Positions 25,755 to 35,044 are shown, numbered from the stretch's first letter. The stretch: DNA of 64,000 nt from Paracoccus sp. C2R09 (GCF_018860625.1 NZ_JAHKQB010000001.1:37822-101821); one strand, 5' to 3'. Numbers and translations: made by a program. The notes: generated from the sequence alone by a model not told the origin.

Positions 25755-27834
25755 CATGATCGGCAAACCCGCATTCGACAGGACCGTCCTGCGCCCCGAT
25801 CTGCTGGGCGCGCAATATCTGGGCGACGGCACGAATTTCGCGCTGTTTTCGGAAAATGCCAGCGCGGTCGAGCTGTGCCTGTTCGACGAGACCGGCACCG
25901 AGGAACGCCACCGGCTGATGCTGCCCGAAATGGAGGGCGGCATCTGGCACGGCTTCCTCCCGGGCGTCGGGCCGGGGCAGGTCTATGGATACCGGGTCCA
26001 CGGCCCCTATGCCCCCGAACAGGGGCACCGCTTCAACCCGAACAAGCTGCTGCTGGACCCCTATGCGCAGGAACTTCGGGGCCAGATCCGGTGGGACGAT
26101 GCCCTGCACGGGTACCGCATAGGCGAGGACGACCTGACCTTCGACGAACGCGACAGCGCGCCCTTCATGGTCAAGGGTGTGGTCGCGGATACCGATTTCG
26201 ACTGGGAAAGCGAACGCGCGATCCGCACCCACTGGAAGGACACCGTCATCTACGAGGCCCATGTGAAGGGCCTGACCCAGATGCATCCCGGCGTTCCCGA
26301 GAAGCTGCGCGGCACCTTCGCGGGGCTGTCCTCGCACGCGGTGATCGAGCACCTGCACCGCATCGGCGTCACCGCGATCGAGCTGCTGCCGGTCCATGCC
26401 TTCGCCAATGAACGCTATCTGACCGAGAAGGGGCTGTCGAACTACTGGGGCTACAGCACGCTGTCCTTCTTCGCGCCGCATTCGCCCTATCTGAAATCGG
26501 GACAGATCCGGGAAATGAAGGAGGCGATCCGCCGCTTCCACAAGGCGGGGATCGAGGTGATCCTGGACGTGGTCTACAACCACAGCTGCGAAGGAAACGA
26601 GCGCGGTCAGACCCTGTCCTTCCGCGGGATCGACAATGCCAGCTACTATCTTCTGTCGCCCGAGGCACCGCGCCACAGCTTCGACACCACCGGCACGGGA
26701 AACACGCTGAATGTCGCGCATCCGATGGTGCTGCGCATGGTCATGGACAGCCTGCGCTACTGGGTCGAAGCGATGCATGTGGACGGCTTCCGCTTCGATC
26801 TGGCCTCGACCCTGGGCCGCGAGGCCGAAGGGTTCGAACGCCACGGGTCGTTCTTCAACGCGCTGCGCCAGGATCCGGTGCTGTCCGGCGTCAAGCTGAT
26901 CGCCGAACCCTGGGACGTGGGCGAGGGGGGCTATCAGGTCGGCGGCTATCCCTGGCCTTTCCGCGAATGGAACGACAAGTTCCGCGACGACACGCGCGCC
27001 TTCTGGCGGCGCGATCCGGGGCTGGTGCCCGCCATGGCCGAACGTCTGTCGGGATCGCCCGTCCAGTTCGATCACAGCCATCGTCCGGCCACCAGCAGCG
27101 TCAATTTCGTGGCGGCCCATGACGGCTTCACCCTGTGGGACACGGTATCCTACAACGACAAGCATAATGACGCGAATGGCGAGGACGGTCAGGACGGGCA
27201 TGATCACAACCTGTCCGACAACATGGGGATCGAAGGTCCGACGGACGATCCGCAGGTCGATCAGTCCCGCAGCCGCCGCGCCCGCGCGATCCTTGCCAGC
27301 GTGATGCTGTCCCAGGGCGTACCCATGCTGCTGGCCGGGGACGAGATGGGCAATTCGCAGGATGGCAACAACAACGCCTATTGCCAGGACAACCCGATCT
27401 CGTGGCTGGACTGGGCGAATGCGCGCGACGATCTGACCGACGCGGTCGCGGCCTTCGCGGCCTTCCGGCGCGAAGCCGACCTGTCGCGGCCGCGCTTCGC
27501 AGTGGCGGATGCCGATCTGCAGGATGCCCGCCCGGTGGTCGAATGGCTGCATCCGGCAGGCCGCCCGATGCAGGACGACGACTGGAACGACGAGAACATG
27601 AACGTCACGGCCATGCTGCGGCGAAACCCGAATGGCGATCAGGTGTTGATCATACTGAATGCCGGCGACGATGGGGAATTCACCCTTCCCGACGGCAAAT
27701 GGACCTTGTGCCTGGACAGCGCGGCAACGCCCGTCCGGTGCGACCAGGATGTCAGGGGCAGCGTGGCGCTGCCGTGGCAATCGGTGCTTGCCCTGCGCTG
27801 CACAGCAGAGCCGGGCGGCGAAACAGCCATCTGA
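25747..27834 (+). CDS. glgX: Glycogen debranching enzyme GlgX/TreX (isoamylase-type)
   Basis: GH13 alpha-1,6-glucosidase, 695 aa. N-terminal CBM48 (FALFSENASAVELCLFD, VYGYRVHGPY), catalytic barrel with DVVYNHSCEGNE, nucleophile D351 in DGFRFDLAST, acid E387 in IAEPWD, and third Asp in AAHDGFTLWD. Reads as GlgX/TreX, which trims branches to supply linear dextrins. ATG at 25747 overlaps the glgC stop; a second ATG lies at 25756. With treY and treZ just upstream it completes the TreX-TreY-TreZ route from glycogen to trehalose. Confidence 0.93.
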   Translation: MRDMIGKPAFDRTVLRPDLLGAQYLGDGTNFALFSENASAVELCLFDETGTEERHRLMLPEMEGGIWHGFLPGVGPGQVYGYRVHGPYAPEQGHRFNPNKLLLDPYAQELRGQIRWDDALHGYRIGEDDLTFDERDSAPFMVKGVVADTDFDWESERAIRTHWKDTVIYEAHVKGLTQMHPGVPEKLRGTFAGLSSHAVIEHLHRIGVTAIELLPVHAFANERYLTEKGLSNYWGYSTLSFFAPHSPYLKSGQIREMKEAIRRFHKAGIEVILDVVYNHSCEGNERGQTLSFRGIDNASYYLLSPEAPRHSFDTTGTGNTLNVAHPMVLRMVMDSLRYWVEAMHVDGFRFDLASTLGREAEGFERHGSFFNALRQDPVLSGVKLIAEPWDVGEGGYQVGGYPWPFREWNDKFRDDTRAFWRRDPGLVPAMAERLSGSPVQFDHSHRPATSSVNFVAAHDGFTLWDTVSYNDKHNDANGEDGQDGHDHNLSDNMGIEGPTDDPQVDQSRSRRARAILASVMLSQGVPMLLAGDEMGNSQDGNNNAYCQDNPISWLDWANARDDLTDAVAAFAAFRREADLSRPRFAVADADLQDARPVVEWLHPAGRPMQDDDWNDENMNVTAMLRRNPNGDQVLIILNAGDDGEFTLPDGKWTLCLDSAATPVRCDQDVRGSVALPWQSVLALRCTAEPGGETAI

Positions 27835-27848
27835 GGACGGAGGCAGAG

Positions 27849-28088
27849 ATGGAAACGGAACGTGAAGAACTGATCAAGGCGCGCGCACATCGGATCTGGG
27901 AAGATGCCGGGCGCCCCGAGGGGCACGAACAGGCGCATTGGCAGCAGGCCGAGGCCGAACTTGCATCCGAAGAAGGCGGTGTGACCCGCCCGGGCACCGG
28001 GTCGGAAACCCCGACCGCGCAGCCCATGTCGGATGTGAACGACACGCCGGGCACTGAATCCGGCGCCCCGAAGAAGCCGGGCAAGTAA
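27849..28088 (+). CDS. DUF2934 small protein
   Basis: 79 aa, soluble, charged. The N-terminus has the DUF2934 pattern: ELIKARAHRIWEDAGRPEG followed by HWQQAEAEL, a short helix often found in small alphaproteobacterial proteins beside glycogen or stress genes. The C-terminal half is low-complexity (T, P, G, S). Ribosome site GGACGGAGG upstream, 14 bases after glgX, so it is probably the last gene of that operon. Function unknown. Confidence 0.85.
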   Translation: METEREELIKARAHRIWEDAGRPEGHEQAHWQQAEAELASEEGGVTRPGTGSETPTAQPMSDVNDTPGTESGAPKKPGK

Positions 28089-28093
28089 CTGCA

Positions 28094-28119
28094 AGGGCCG
28101 TCCCTCAGGGGCGGCCTTT
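28094..28119. terminator. Terminator between convergent DUF2934 and ynjD genes
   Basis: GGCCGTCCC (28096-28104) pairs with GGGGCGGCC (28108-28116) with one G-T wobble, flanked by AA on the left and TTT on the right. The three-base loop is exactly the stop codon of the minus-strand ynjD gene, so the hairpin serves both convergent genes. Confidence 0.7.
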
Positions 28120-28743
28120 CGCATTCAGGGCGACGACCGGACCGCCCGCCGCCCTTGCATCCTGATCGTCATGGGTGACCATCAGCGCCGGAATGCCGGC
28201 ATTGCGCAGATGCGCGAAGGTGAAGCCGCGGATCTCGTCCCGCAGCGTCGCATCCAGCGCCGAGAACGGCTCGTCCAGCAGGATCGCCGCAGGTTCCGCC
28301 AGAAGCCCCCGCATCAGCGCCGCGCGCGCCGTCTGTCCGCCCGACAGGGTGGCAGGGTCGCGATCCGCCATGCCTGCAAGGCCCGCATCGGTCAGCGCGG
28401 CCTCGATCCGCGACCTGCGATCCCGGTGACGACGCGGCATCCCGAAGCCGAGGTTCTGGCCGACGCTCAGATGCGGGAATAATGCGGATTTCTGGAATAT
28501 GATTCCGATATTGCGCTTCTCGGGGCGTTCCCGCGTCACGTCGCGGCCGTCCAGCACGATCCGGCCCGCCATTCCAAAGCCTGGCGCCAACTGACCCCCG
28601 ATCGCGTCCAGCAGCGTGGACTTGCCCACGCCCGACGGCCCCATGACCGTCGTGACGCACCCCTTGGGCACCCGCAGGCTGAGCGGATCGAACAGGTGGG
28701 TGCCATCCGGCAGGGTCACGGCAAGATCGTTCAGTTCCAGCAT
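28105..28743 (-). CDS. ynjD: ABC transporter ATP-binding protein, YnjD-like
   Basis: 212 aa ATPase. Walker A GPSGVGKS near residue 35, signature LSGGQTARAALMRGL, Walker B ILLDEPFSALD, and H-loop VTHDDQDARA. Short, without a TOBE domain. Starts 4 bases after the stop of the fused permease gene. Gene order and sizes match E. coli ynjBCD, whose substrate is still undetermined; annotation as a thiamine transporter component reflects similarity to ThiQ only. Confidence 0.88.
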   Translation of the reverse strand: MLELNDLAVTLPDGTHLFDPLSLRVPKGCVTTVMGPSGVGKSTLLDAIGGQLAPGFGMAGRIVLDGRDVTRERPEKRNIGIIFQKSALFPHLSVGQNLGFGMPRRHRDRRSRIEAALTDAGLAGMADRDPATLSGGQTARAALMRGLLAEPAAILLDEPFSALDATLRDEIRGFTFAHLRNAGIPALMVTHDDQDARAAGGPVVALNAKGRP

Positions 28744-28747
28744 GGCG

Positions 28748-30436
28748 TCATGCCCCTCTCAGTCCGCGGCGGTTGCGATGCAGATATGCCGGTATCACGA
28801 ATGCGATCAGGAAACCCAGCAGCGGCAGCGCGGCCTGCATGGTCGCGACGACCCCGGTGACGCGCCTGTCGGATGATGCGGCAAGGGTCACGGCCTCGGT
28901 CGTCAGGCTGGGGATGCGACCCGCGCCCAGGAACAGCGTGGGCAGGTATTGCGCGACCGACACGGCGATGCCGATGGCCGCCGCCGTCAGGATCGGGCGC
29001 AGCATGACGGGCAGCCTCATCGCCAGAAGACGCCGCCACGGGCCTGCGCCAAGCGCCGAGGCCACGCGCAGATGTTGCGGATCCATCGCCCGCCAGGGAT
29101 CGGACAGCGCAATCATCACATAGGGGAAGACGAAGATCACATGCCCCCAGACGATCAGCCACAGGCCGGGGGCAAGCCCTGCCTGCAGTGCGGCGGTGTT
29201 CACGCCATAGAGGAAACCGATCTGCGGCAGCAGCAACGGCACGAAGATCGCGGCCTCGGCCCAGGGTGCGCGACGCCCGGTGCGGGTTTCGCATTCCAGC
29301 CAGGCGATGGCGGCGATCAGGGCGATGGCGGTGCTGCCGCCTGCCAGCAGCAGGGTGTTCCACAGGGGTGTCGTCCAGCCGTCCAGCGACCGCGCCCATA
29401 TCCGGAACGAGGGGTCCTGCGGCAGCAGATCGGGAAAGGGCCAGCGCCAAGCGACCGACCACATCGCCAACGCCGCCATCGCGGCAAAACCCGCAAGTGT
29501 CGCGGCAGTGGCGGTCCAGCGCAGCCCCGCCATCACAGGTCCGGCCCCCGGCGCGGGCGCCCCGCGCATCACCCAGGCACCGCCAAGGGACGCGGCGACG
29601 CGTTGGGTCAGCAGCAGAAGCCCTGCCGCCGCACCGACCAGGGCCAGCTGCACAAGGCTGCCGGCAGATCCGGCCAGAAGCCGCGACAGGTCCGGATCGG
29701 CATAATCGCGCGTCAGCAGCACCGCCAGCGTGGGCGGGTTCGACGGCCCGAGGATCAGCGCCACGTCCACCACCGACATGGAATAGGCAAGGACCACCAG
29801 CACCGGCAGGCGCATCAGCGGCCAGATCTGGGGCAAGATCAGCGCCAGCCACAACCGGCCCTCGGACGCGCCAAGGGCACGCCCCGCGCGCAGGTGGCGC
29901 TGCAGGGGGATCTGCGCGCAGGCCCCCATCATCATCAGCAGAAGAAAAGGGAATTCCTTGACCGTCAGCCCTGCGATCAGTGACAAGCCGAACGGATCCC
30001 CGATGCTGGCGATGTCGGGCGGGCGGTCCCAGCCGACGACCGGGGCGATCGCCCGCGCGATCCAGCCCGAAGGTGCCATGACGAAGGCCAGCCCGATGGC
30101 CAGCGCGGCATGGGGCATCGCCAGAAGGGGCGCAAGCAGCCTGCCGCCATGCCCCCGCCGGGTGATCGCCATGGCGCTGGCCAGCGCCAGCGCGAAGGAC
30201 AATGCCGTAGCGGCGGCACCGGTGAACAGCGACAGCCAGACCGCGCGGCCGATACCCGGCGTGGCGGCCAGCGCCCGCAGCGGCGCAAGGTCCGGGCCAC
30301 GGGCACCGATGGCCGGCAGGTGGCCCATCGCGGCAAGCGCCGTCTGCCACAGCCCCGCCCCGATCGGCAGCAGAAGCGCGGTCAGGATCAGCGCCGGAAG
30401 AATCCGGGCGGGCAGGATCCGGGCGGGCAGGGTCAT
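28748..30436 (-). CDS. ynjC: Double-length ABC permease, YnjC-like
   Basis: 562 aa inner-membrane protein made of two permease domains in one chain, about 12 hydrophobic segments. There are two EAA-type loops, one per half: RALGASEGRLWLALILPQIW and ASALGAGPWRRLLAMRLPVM. It therefore forms the whole membrane channel by itself, as YnjC, ThiP and FbpB do. The ATG overlaps the ynjB stop (ATGA). The N-terminus contains a direct amino-acid repeat, PARIL-PARIL-PALIL, from a 15-base tandem duplication. Confidence 0.9.
   Translation of the reverse strand: MTLPARILPARILPALILTALLLPIGAGLWQTALAAMGHLPAIGARGPDLAPLRALAATPGIGRAVWLSLFTGAAATALSFALALASAMAITRRGHGGRLLAPLLAMPHAALAIGLAFVMAPSGWIARAIAPVVGWDRPPDIASIGDPFGLSLIAGLTVKEFPFLLLMMMGACAQIPLQRHLRAGRALGASEGRLWLALILPQIWPLMRLPVLVVLAYSMSVVDVALILGPSNPPTLAVLLTRDYADPDLSRLLAGSAGSLVQLALVGAAAGLLLLTQRVAASLGGAWVMRGAPAPGAGPVMAGLRWTATAATLAGFAAMAALAMWSVAWRWPFPDLLPQDPSFRIWARSLDGWTTPLWNTLLLAGGSTAIALIAAIAWLECETRTGRRAPWAEAAIFVPLLLPQIGFLYGVNTAALQAGLAPGLWLIVWGHVIFVFPYVMIALSDPWRAMDPQHLRVASALGAGPWRRLLAMRLPVMLRPILTAAAIGIAVSVAQYLPTLFLGAGRIPSLTTEAVTLAASSDRRVTGVVATMQAALPLLGFLIAFVIPAYLHRNRRGLRGA
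30402..30431. repeat. 15-bp perfect tandem duplication in the ynjC N-terminus
   Basis: ATCCGGGCGGGCAGG occurs twice in tandem (30402-30416 and 30417-30431). Read on the minus strand it keeps the frame and doubles the PARIL unit at the beginning of the first membrane segment. Gain or loss of a unit would not shift the frame. Confidence 0.9.
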
Positions 30437-31620
30437 CCGCCGTGGCGTTCCGCCCAGTCTTCGGTCAGGCGGGTCATCCAGCTTGCATCGGGTTCAGGCA
30501 GCGTCGGCCCCAGATCCTGCAGGTCGGGCAGGGCGGGCGCGGTGGGCAGTGCCTCGAACCGGGCCCGCGCCTCGGCGTCCAGCCGTTCGGGATCGAGGAC
30601 CGAGAACGATCCCAGCACCTCGATATTCTGCATGTGGACCTGCGTTTCGGGCGCCAGAAGGAAATCCGCCACGACCTCGGCACCTTCGCGGTTGGCCGCG
30701 TTGAAGGGGATCGCCACGAAGCTGACATTCCCGATCGTTCCGCCTTCGGGCACGAAGACCCGCGCGGTTTCCGGCAGCAGCCCCTGTTCGACCTGCGCGG
30801 CGGCTGCGGCGGGGTCGAAGGACATGGCGATATCGACCTCTCCATCCGCCAGAAGCTGCTGCAGCACGGATTCGTTCTCGGGGAAGGCGTCGCCGCCACG
30901 CCACATGTTGGGACGCAGCGCGTCGTACCAATCCCACAGCGCCGCGGTCTGCGCGGCATAGGCTGCGTCGGTGACGGGGGCCTGCAGCGCCTGCCGGTCG
31001 GGGGCCAGTTCCAGCAGCGCCTGCTTGAGGAAGGTCGCACCCATGAAGTTCGACGGATCGGGATGCGTCATGCGCCCCGGATGGGCGGCGGCCCAATCGA
31101 CGAAGCCCGCCATGTCCGCAGGCGGTTCCGGCACGCGTTCGCTGTCATGGATGAAGACGAAGCGGGACAGGCGCCACGCGCTCTCCATCCCCTCGACCGG
31201 GGTGGTGAAATCCAGCGCGGCCGGCGCGCCCTCGGACAGGTCGAGAAAGCGCGCATTCGGCAGGTCGTTCGCGAAGGGGCCGTGCAGCAGGTCCTGGTCC
31301 TTCATCGCGGCGAAGTTCGGGCCGTTGATCCAGATCAGGTCCACGGACCCGCCATCGGTCCGGCCCGCCGATTTCTCGGACAGGACGCGGGTCACGGCCT
31401 CGGCGGTATCGGTCAGCTTCACATGGACGACGGACACGCCGAAGCGTTCCTCGGTCTGCTGGCCGACCCAACGGATGAAGTCGTTGGTGCGCTGATCCCC
31501 GCCCCAGGCGTTCCAGTAGACGGTCTGCCCGCGCGCGGCCTGCAGCGTTTCGGTCCAGTCGGCCAGCGCGGGCGTGGCAAGAACGGCAAGGGCCATGGCA
31601 AGGAAGGATCTGCGCTGCAT
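30433..31620 (-). CDS. ynjB: ABC substrate-binding protein, YnjB-like
   Basis: 395 aa periplasmic solute receptor. Signal peptide: RR at 3-4, hydrophobic FLAMALAVLATPALA, cleavage before DW. The mature part starts VYWNAWGGDQRTNDFIRWVG, characteristic of YnjB-like/family-1-type binding proteins, with NGPNFAAMK and the long C-terminal lobe. ATG at 31620 follows AGGAGCCGCTG; its first base is also the last base of the ynjF stop. Together with the fused permease and ATPase it makes a complete importer. The ligand is unknown. Confidence 0.9.
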   Translation of the reverse strand: MQRRSFLAMALAVLATPALADWTETLQAARGQTVYWNAWGGDQRTNDFIRWVGQQTEERFGVSVVHVKLTDTAEAVTRVLSEKSAGRTDGGSVDLIWINGPNFAAMKDQDLLHGPFANDLPNARFLDLSEGAPAALDFTTPVEGMESAWRLSRFVFIHDSERVPEPPADMAGFVDWAAAHPGRMTHPDPSNFMGATFLKQALLELAPDRQALQAPVTDAAYAAQTAALWDWYDALRPNMWRGGDAFPENESVLQQLLADGEVDIAMSFDPAAAAAQVEQGLLPETARVFVPEGGTIGNVSFVAIPFNAANREGAEVVADFLLAPETQVHMQNIEVLGSFSVLDPERLDAEARARFEALPTAPALPDLQDLGPTLPEPDASWMTRLTEDWAERHGG

Positions 31621-32243
31621 CAGCGGCTCCTGTTGTCGGGGGCGAAGGCGATCCAACCCTGGTGCCAGCGAAGGACGGTGGTGACGGTGCAGGCGGCCGC
31701 GAACAGCGTCGCAAGGAAGGGGAAGGCCTGCGGGAAGATGCAGATCAACGCAAAGAGGGCGATGGTCTCGAACCCCTCGGTCAGGCCGCCCAGATAGTAG
31801 ATGCCCTTGGAGGGAAAGGCGGCGGCGGCCTGCCCGCGCTTGGCGGCGATGGCGGCAAAGGCAAGGAACGACGACCCCGTGCCCACGAAGGCCGCGATCA
31901 GCAGGGCCGCGGGCAGGGCGTTCGCGACCGGGTCGTAGATCGCGAAGCCCAAGGGAACCAGGGCATAGAACAGGAAATCCATCGCGATATCCAGAAATGC
32001 GCCCCGATCGGTGGGCCCCTGGATGCGCGCGACCGCACCGTCCAGCCCGTCCATCAGCCGGTTCGCCGCGATCAGCGCCAGTGCGACCAGGCAGAAGCCG
32101 GACGCCAGGGCCACGAAGCCCAGAAACCCTATGGCAAAGCCGGCGATCGTCAGCTGGTCGGCCCTGATCCCGCGCGCCGACAGGTATCGCGCGGCCGGGG
32201 CCAATGCGCTGCGCTGCGCGGGCAGGATCAGGGCGTCGATCAT
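31620..32243 (-). CDS. CDP-alcohol phosphatidyltransferase family protein, YnjF-like
   Basis: 207 aa integral membrane enzyme. The family motif DG-x2-AR-x7-G-x3-D-x3-D is complete: DGAVAR, then G, D and D in RGAFLDIAMD. Five to six hydrophobic segments. Such enzymes move a phosphatidyl or phospho-alcohol group from a CDP donor; the E. coli homologue YnjF is uncharacterised and belongs to the same ynj neighbourhood. Start overlaps the upstream oxidoreductase stop by 4 bases and its own stop touches the ynjB start, so it is translated as part of the transporter operon. Confidence 0.88.
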   Translation of the reverse strand: MIDALILPAQRSALAPAARYLSARGIRADQLTIAGFAIGFLGFVALASGFCLVALALIAANRLMDGLDGAVARIQGPTDRGAFLDIAMDFLFYALVPLGFAIYDPVANALPAALLIAAFVGTGSSFLAFAAIAAKRGQAAAAFPSKGIYYLGGLTEGFETIALFALICIFPQAFPFLATLFAAACTVTTVLRWHQGWIAFAPDNRSR

Positions 32244-34390
32244 CCGCGCCTCCAATCGTGGAAACGACGTGCGATATCGGTCAGGCGCGGGTTCACATGC
32301 GCCCGGCGCCATTGGCCCGCGACCGATTTGTTCGCCTCGGCCAGGGTGGGATAGATGTGGATCGTGCCCAGGATCTTGGACAGGCCCAGCCCGTGCTTCA
32401 TCGCCAGCACGAATTCCGCCATCAGATCGCCCGCATGGACGCCCGCGATGGTCGCGCCGATGATCTTGTCGCTGCCCTTGCGGGTCAGCACCTTGACGAA
32501 GCCCTTGGTCGCCCCGTCCGCGATGGCGCGGTCGGACCCCGACAGGTCGAAGCGCGTGACCTCGTAGGGGACGCCCTGTTCGCGGGCCTCGGTTTCCGAC
32601 AGGCCCAGGCGCGCGATCTCGGGGTCGGTGAAGGTGGCCCAGGGGATCACCCGGTCGTCCACGCGCGAGGCGCGGATATCGCCGAACAGCCCGTTCACCG
32701 CCGCATAATAGGCCTGGTGGCTGGCGGTATGCGTGAACTGCCAGGGGCCCGCCACGTCGCCCGCGGCCAGGATGTTGGGGTGGATCGTCTGCAGATAGTC
32801 GTTCGTGTCCACGGTCTTGTCGGTGCCGATGCCCAGTTCCTCGAGGCCGATGCCCTTGAGGTTCGCGGCGCGGCCCGTAGCGGCGATGATCTCGTCCACG
32901 CGCAGGGTCCGGGTGCCGTCGGGGCCCTCGACCTCCAGCCAGGGGCCATCCTCGTCGCGGCCCGCGCGGACGGCCTTGTGGCCGGTCAGGACCTCGATGC
33001 CGTCATCGACCATGGCCTCGGTCACCAGCTCGGAGACCTCGGGATCCTCGCGGCCCAGGATGCGGTCCGACATCTCGACCTGGAAGACCTGCGCGCCAAG
33101 GCGGCCGAAGGCCTGTGCCAGTTCGGTCCCGATGGGGCCGCCACCCAGGATCGCCATGCGCGCGGGCACATGGTCGCGGTCGCGCAGCGCGCCCCACATC
33201 GTGTCCGAGGTCAGCACGCCCGCATCCTCGAGCCCGGGAACCGGCGGGATGATCGGGCGCGCGCCCGTGGCGATGACGATGGCGCGCGATGTCAGCTTGC
33301 GCGTCGAGCCGTCGTTCATCGCGATCTCGACCGTCCAGGGGTCGGTCAGGCGGCCGCGGCCCTTCAGAACCTCGACGCCCAGCCCTTCATAGCGTTCGAC
33401 GCTGTCATGGGGCGCGATGGTGGCGATGGCGCCGTGGACGCGTTCCATCACCGCGCGGAAATCGACCTGCGGTTCGGTCGGCGCGATGCCATAGCTGTCG
33501 GCGCGGCGCATGGTACGGGCGACGGCGGCGCTGCGGATCAGCGATTTCGACGGCACGCAGCCGGTGTTCAGGCAATCGCCGCCCATCTCTCCGGCCTCGA
33601 TCAGAGTGACCTTGGCCTTGGTCGCGGCGGCGATATAGGCGGTCACGAGGCCCGCGCTGCCGCCGCCGATGACGATCAGGTTGCGGTCGAAGGATTTCGG
33701 TTTCGTCCACTGGCTGTTCTGCTTGCGGCGGCGGACGATGCCCACGATGGCCTTGGCGATCCAGGGAAAGACGGCCAGAGCCGCGAAGGACGCGAGGATC
33801 CGCGGGGACACGATGCCCGACAGGCTGTCCAGGCTGGCAAGCTGCGTGCCCGCGTTCACGTAGACGGCGGTGCCCGCCAGCATGCCCAGCTGGCTGATGC
33901 CCGCGAAGGTGCGCAGGCGCATCGGCGTCAGCGCCATCAGCAGGTTGACCGCCACGAAGGGCAGGACCGGGATCAGTCGCAGCGAAAACAGGTAGAAGGC
34001 ACCGTCACGCTCCAACCCCTCCTCGATCCGGCGCAGGCGGTCGCCGAAGCGCGCGCGGACCCAGTCGCGCAGCAGGTGCCGCGCCACGAGGAAGGCGATC
34101 GACGCCCCGATGGTCGATGCGAAGGACACGATCACCAGCCCCTGCCAGAAGCCGAACAACGCGCCCGCCGCCAGCGTCAGCCACACGGCCAGCGGCAGCG
34201 AGAGCGCAGTCACCGCGACATAGACCCCGAAGAACCCGGCCAGCACGGCCACGGGGCTGGTCTCTCGAAGGGTCTGGACCCGGTTCAGCTGGGCGCGGAT
34301 GCCGTCCAGCGTCAGAAGGTCCCCCGGCAGCAGGAACGCGACGATCAGGATGCCGACGGCAAGCGCGGCGAAGATGAGGGGGCGTGACAT
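32240..34390 (-). CDS. VTT/TVP38 membrane domain fused to pyridine-nucleotide disulfide oxidoreductase
   Basis: 716 aa two-part protein. Residues 1-225 are a TVP38/TMEM64 (VTT/DedA-like) membrane domain: LPLAVWLTLAAGALFGFW, RLIPVLPFVAVNLLMAL and further hydrophobic segments. From about residue 237 a soluble FAD/NAD(P) disulfide reductase follows: NLIVIGGGSAGLVTAY, redox-active cysteines C273 and C278 in GGDCLNTGCVPSK, NAD motif LGGGPIGTELAQAFGRLGA, and a C-terminal dimerisation domain. It resembles mercuric reductase-like and lipoamide dehydrogenase-like enzymes, but the N-terminal mercury-binding domain and C-terminal Cys pair of MerA are absent, so mercury reduction is not supported. Heads the ynj-type operon behind a TetR gene. 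Confidence 0.9.
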   Translation of the reverse strand: MSRPLIFAALAVGILIVAFLLPGDLLTLDGIRAQLNRVQTLRETSPVAVLAGFFGVYVAVTALSLPLAVWLTLAAGALFGFWQGLVIVSFASTIGASIAFLVARHLLRDWVRARFGDRLRRIEEGLERDGAFYLFSLRLIPVLPFVAVNLLMALTPMRLRTFAGISQLGMLAGTAVYVNAGTQLASLDSLSGIVSPRILASFAALAVFPWIAKAIVGIVRRRKQNSQWTKPKSFDRNLIVIGGGSAGLVTAYIAAATKAKVTLIEAGEMGGDCLNTGCVPSKSLIRSAAVARTMRRADSYGIAPTEPQVDFRAVMERVHGAIATIAPHDSVERYEGLGVEVLKGRGRLTDPWTVEIAMNDGSTRKLTSRAIVIATGARPIIPPVPGLEDAGVLTSDTMWGALRDRDHVPARMAILGGGPIGTELAQAFGRLGAQVFQVEMSDRILGREDPEVSELVTEAMVDDGIEVLTGHKAVRAGRDEDGPWLEVEGPDGTRTLRVDEIIAATGRAANLKGIGLEELGIGTDKTVDTNDYLQTIHPNILAAGDVAGPWQFTHTASHQAYYAAVNGLFGDIRASRVDDRVIPWATFTDPEIARLGLSETEAREQGVPYEVTRFDLSGSDRAIADGATKGFVKVLTRKGSDKIIGATIAGVHAGDLMAEFVLAMKHGLGLSKILGTIHIYPTLAEANKSVAGQWRRAHVNPRLTDIARRFHDWRRG

Positions 34391-34426
34391 GTGCTCGGTG
34401 GATCCTTTGTTGCAGGTGTTGCCCTG

Positions 34427-35044
34427 CTATTCGCGGGAAGGGGACGGATCGTTACACCACAGCATCGCGGCAGTGCGCGCGACGGATTGCAGCGCAATCG
34501 GTTTTTCACCTGCGCGGGCCTGTGTCATCAGCCCCCGCGCGGTCGCGGCGACCACGGGGGCCAGGGCTTCGGGTGCGGTCGCAAGCGTTCCGGGCGGAAA
34601 CCGTCGCAGGCAGGTCAGGATGGCATCGTCCATCTGATGCAACCGCCTGCGGAATTCCTGCCGCAGGCCCAGATCGGCGCCCGCGGCCTCGGCCAGGACG
34701 CAGGCCACCAGGCAGCCGGGCGTCCGGGGATCGGCGGTGCCCAGATCGATCACCGCCAGCAGGAAACCTTCCAGGACCTTCGCGGGCGGTCCGGGACGTT
34801 CCAGCACGCGCAGGACGGCCGGAACGCGCAGCCGGGCGTATCTGTCGATCGCCGCCATGAACAGGCCGCGCTTGTCGCCGTGATCGCGATAGAGGCTGGC
34901 CTTGGGAACGCCCATCGCCTGGGACAGCCGCGCGACCGATGCCCCGTCATAGCCCTCGGCCCAGAAAAGCTTCATCGCCGTTTCCAGCGCGGCATCCGGA
35001 TCGGTCCGGCGCGGGCGACCGGATTGGGGGGCTGTCGATATCAT
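34427..35044 (-). CDS. TetR-family transcriptional regulator
   Basis: 205 aa. N-terminal helix-turn-helix, AMKLFWAEGYDGASVARLSQ then AMGVPKASLYRDHGDKRGLF; C-terminal TetR_C-type ligand domain with PGCLVACVLAEAA. This is the subgroup that often controls neighbouring oxidoreductase genes and senses electrophiles or quinones. It reads toward, and ends 36 bases before, the VTT-oxidoreductase gene, so it may be co-transcribed with and regulate the ynj-type operon. No obvious palindrome was spotted in the short upstream gap. Confidence 0.9.
   Translation of the reverse strand: MISTAPQSGRPRRTDPDAALETAMKLFWAEGYDGASVARLSQAMGVPKASLYRDHGDKRGLFMAAIDRYARLRVPAVLRVLERPGPPAKVLEGFLLAVIDLGTADPRTPGCLVACVLAEAAGADLGLRQEFRRRLHQMDDAILTCLRRFPPGTLATAPEALAPVVAATARGLMTQARAGEKPIALQSVARTAAMLWCNDPSPSRE

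Noticed and set aside
32240..34390. Mercuric reductase
   Set aside because: The redox CxxxxC is present but the MerA heavy-metal domain, the C-terminal vicinal cysteines and any merR/T/P neighbour are absent; a VTT-fused disulfide reductase of unknown substrate fits better.
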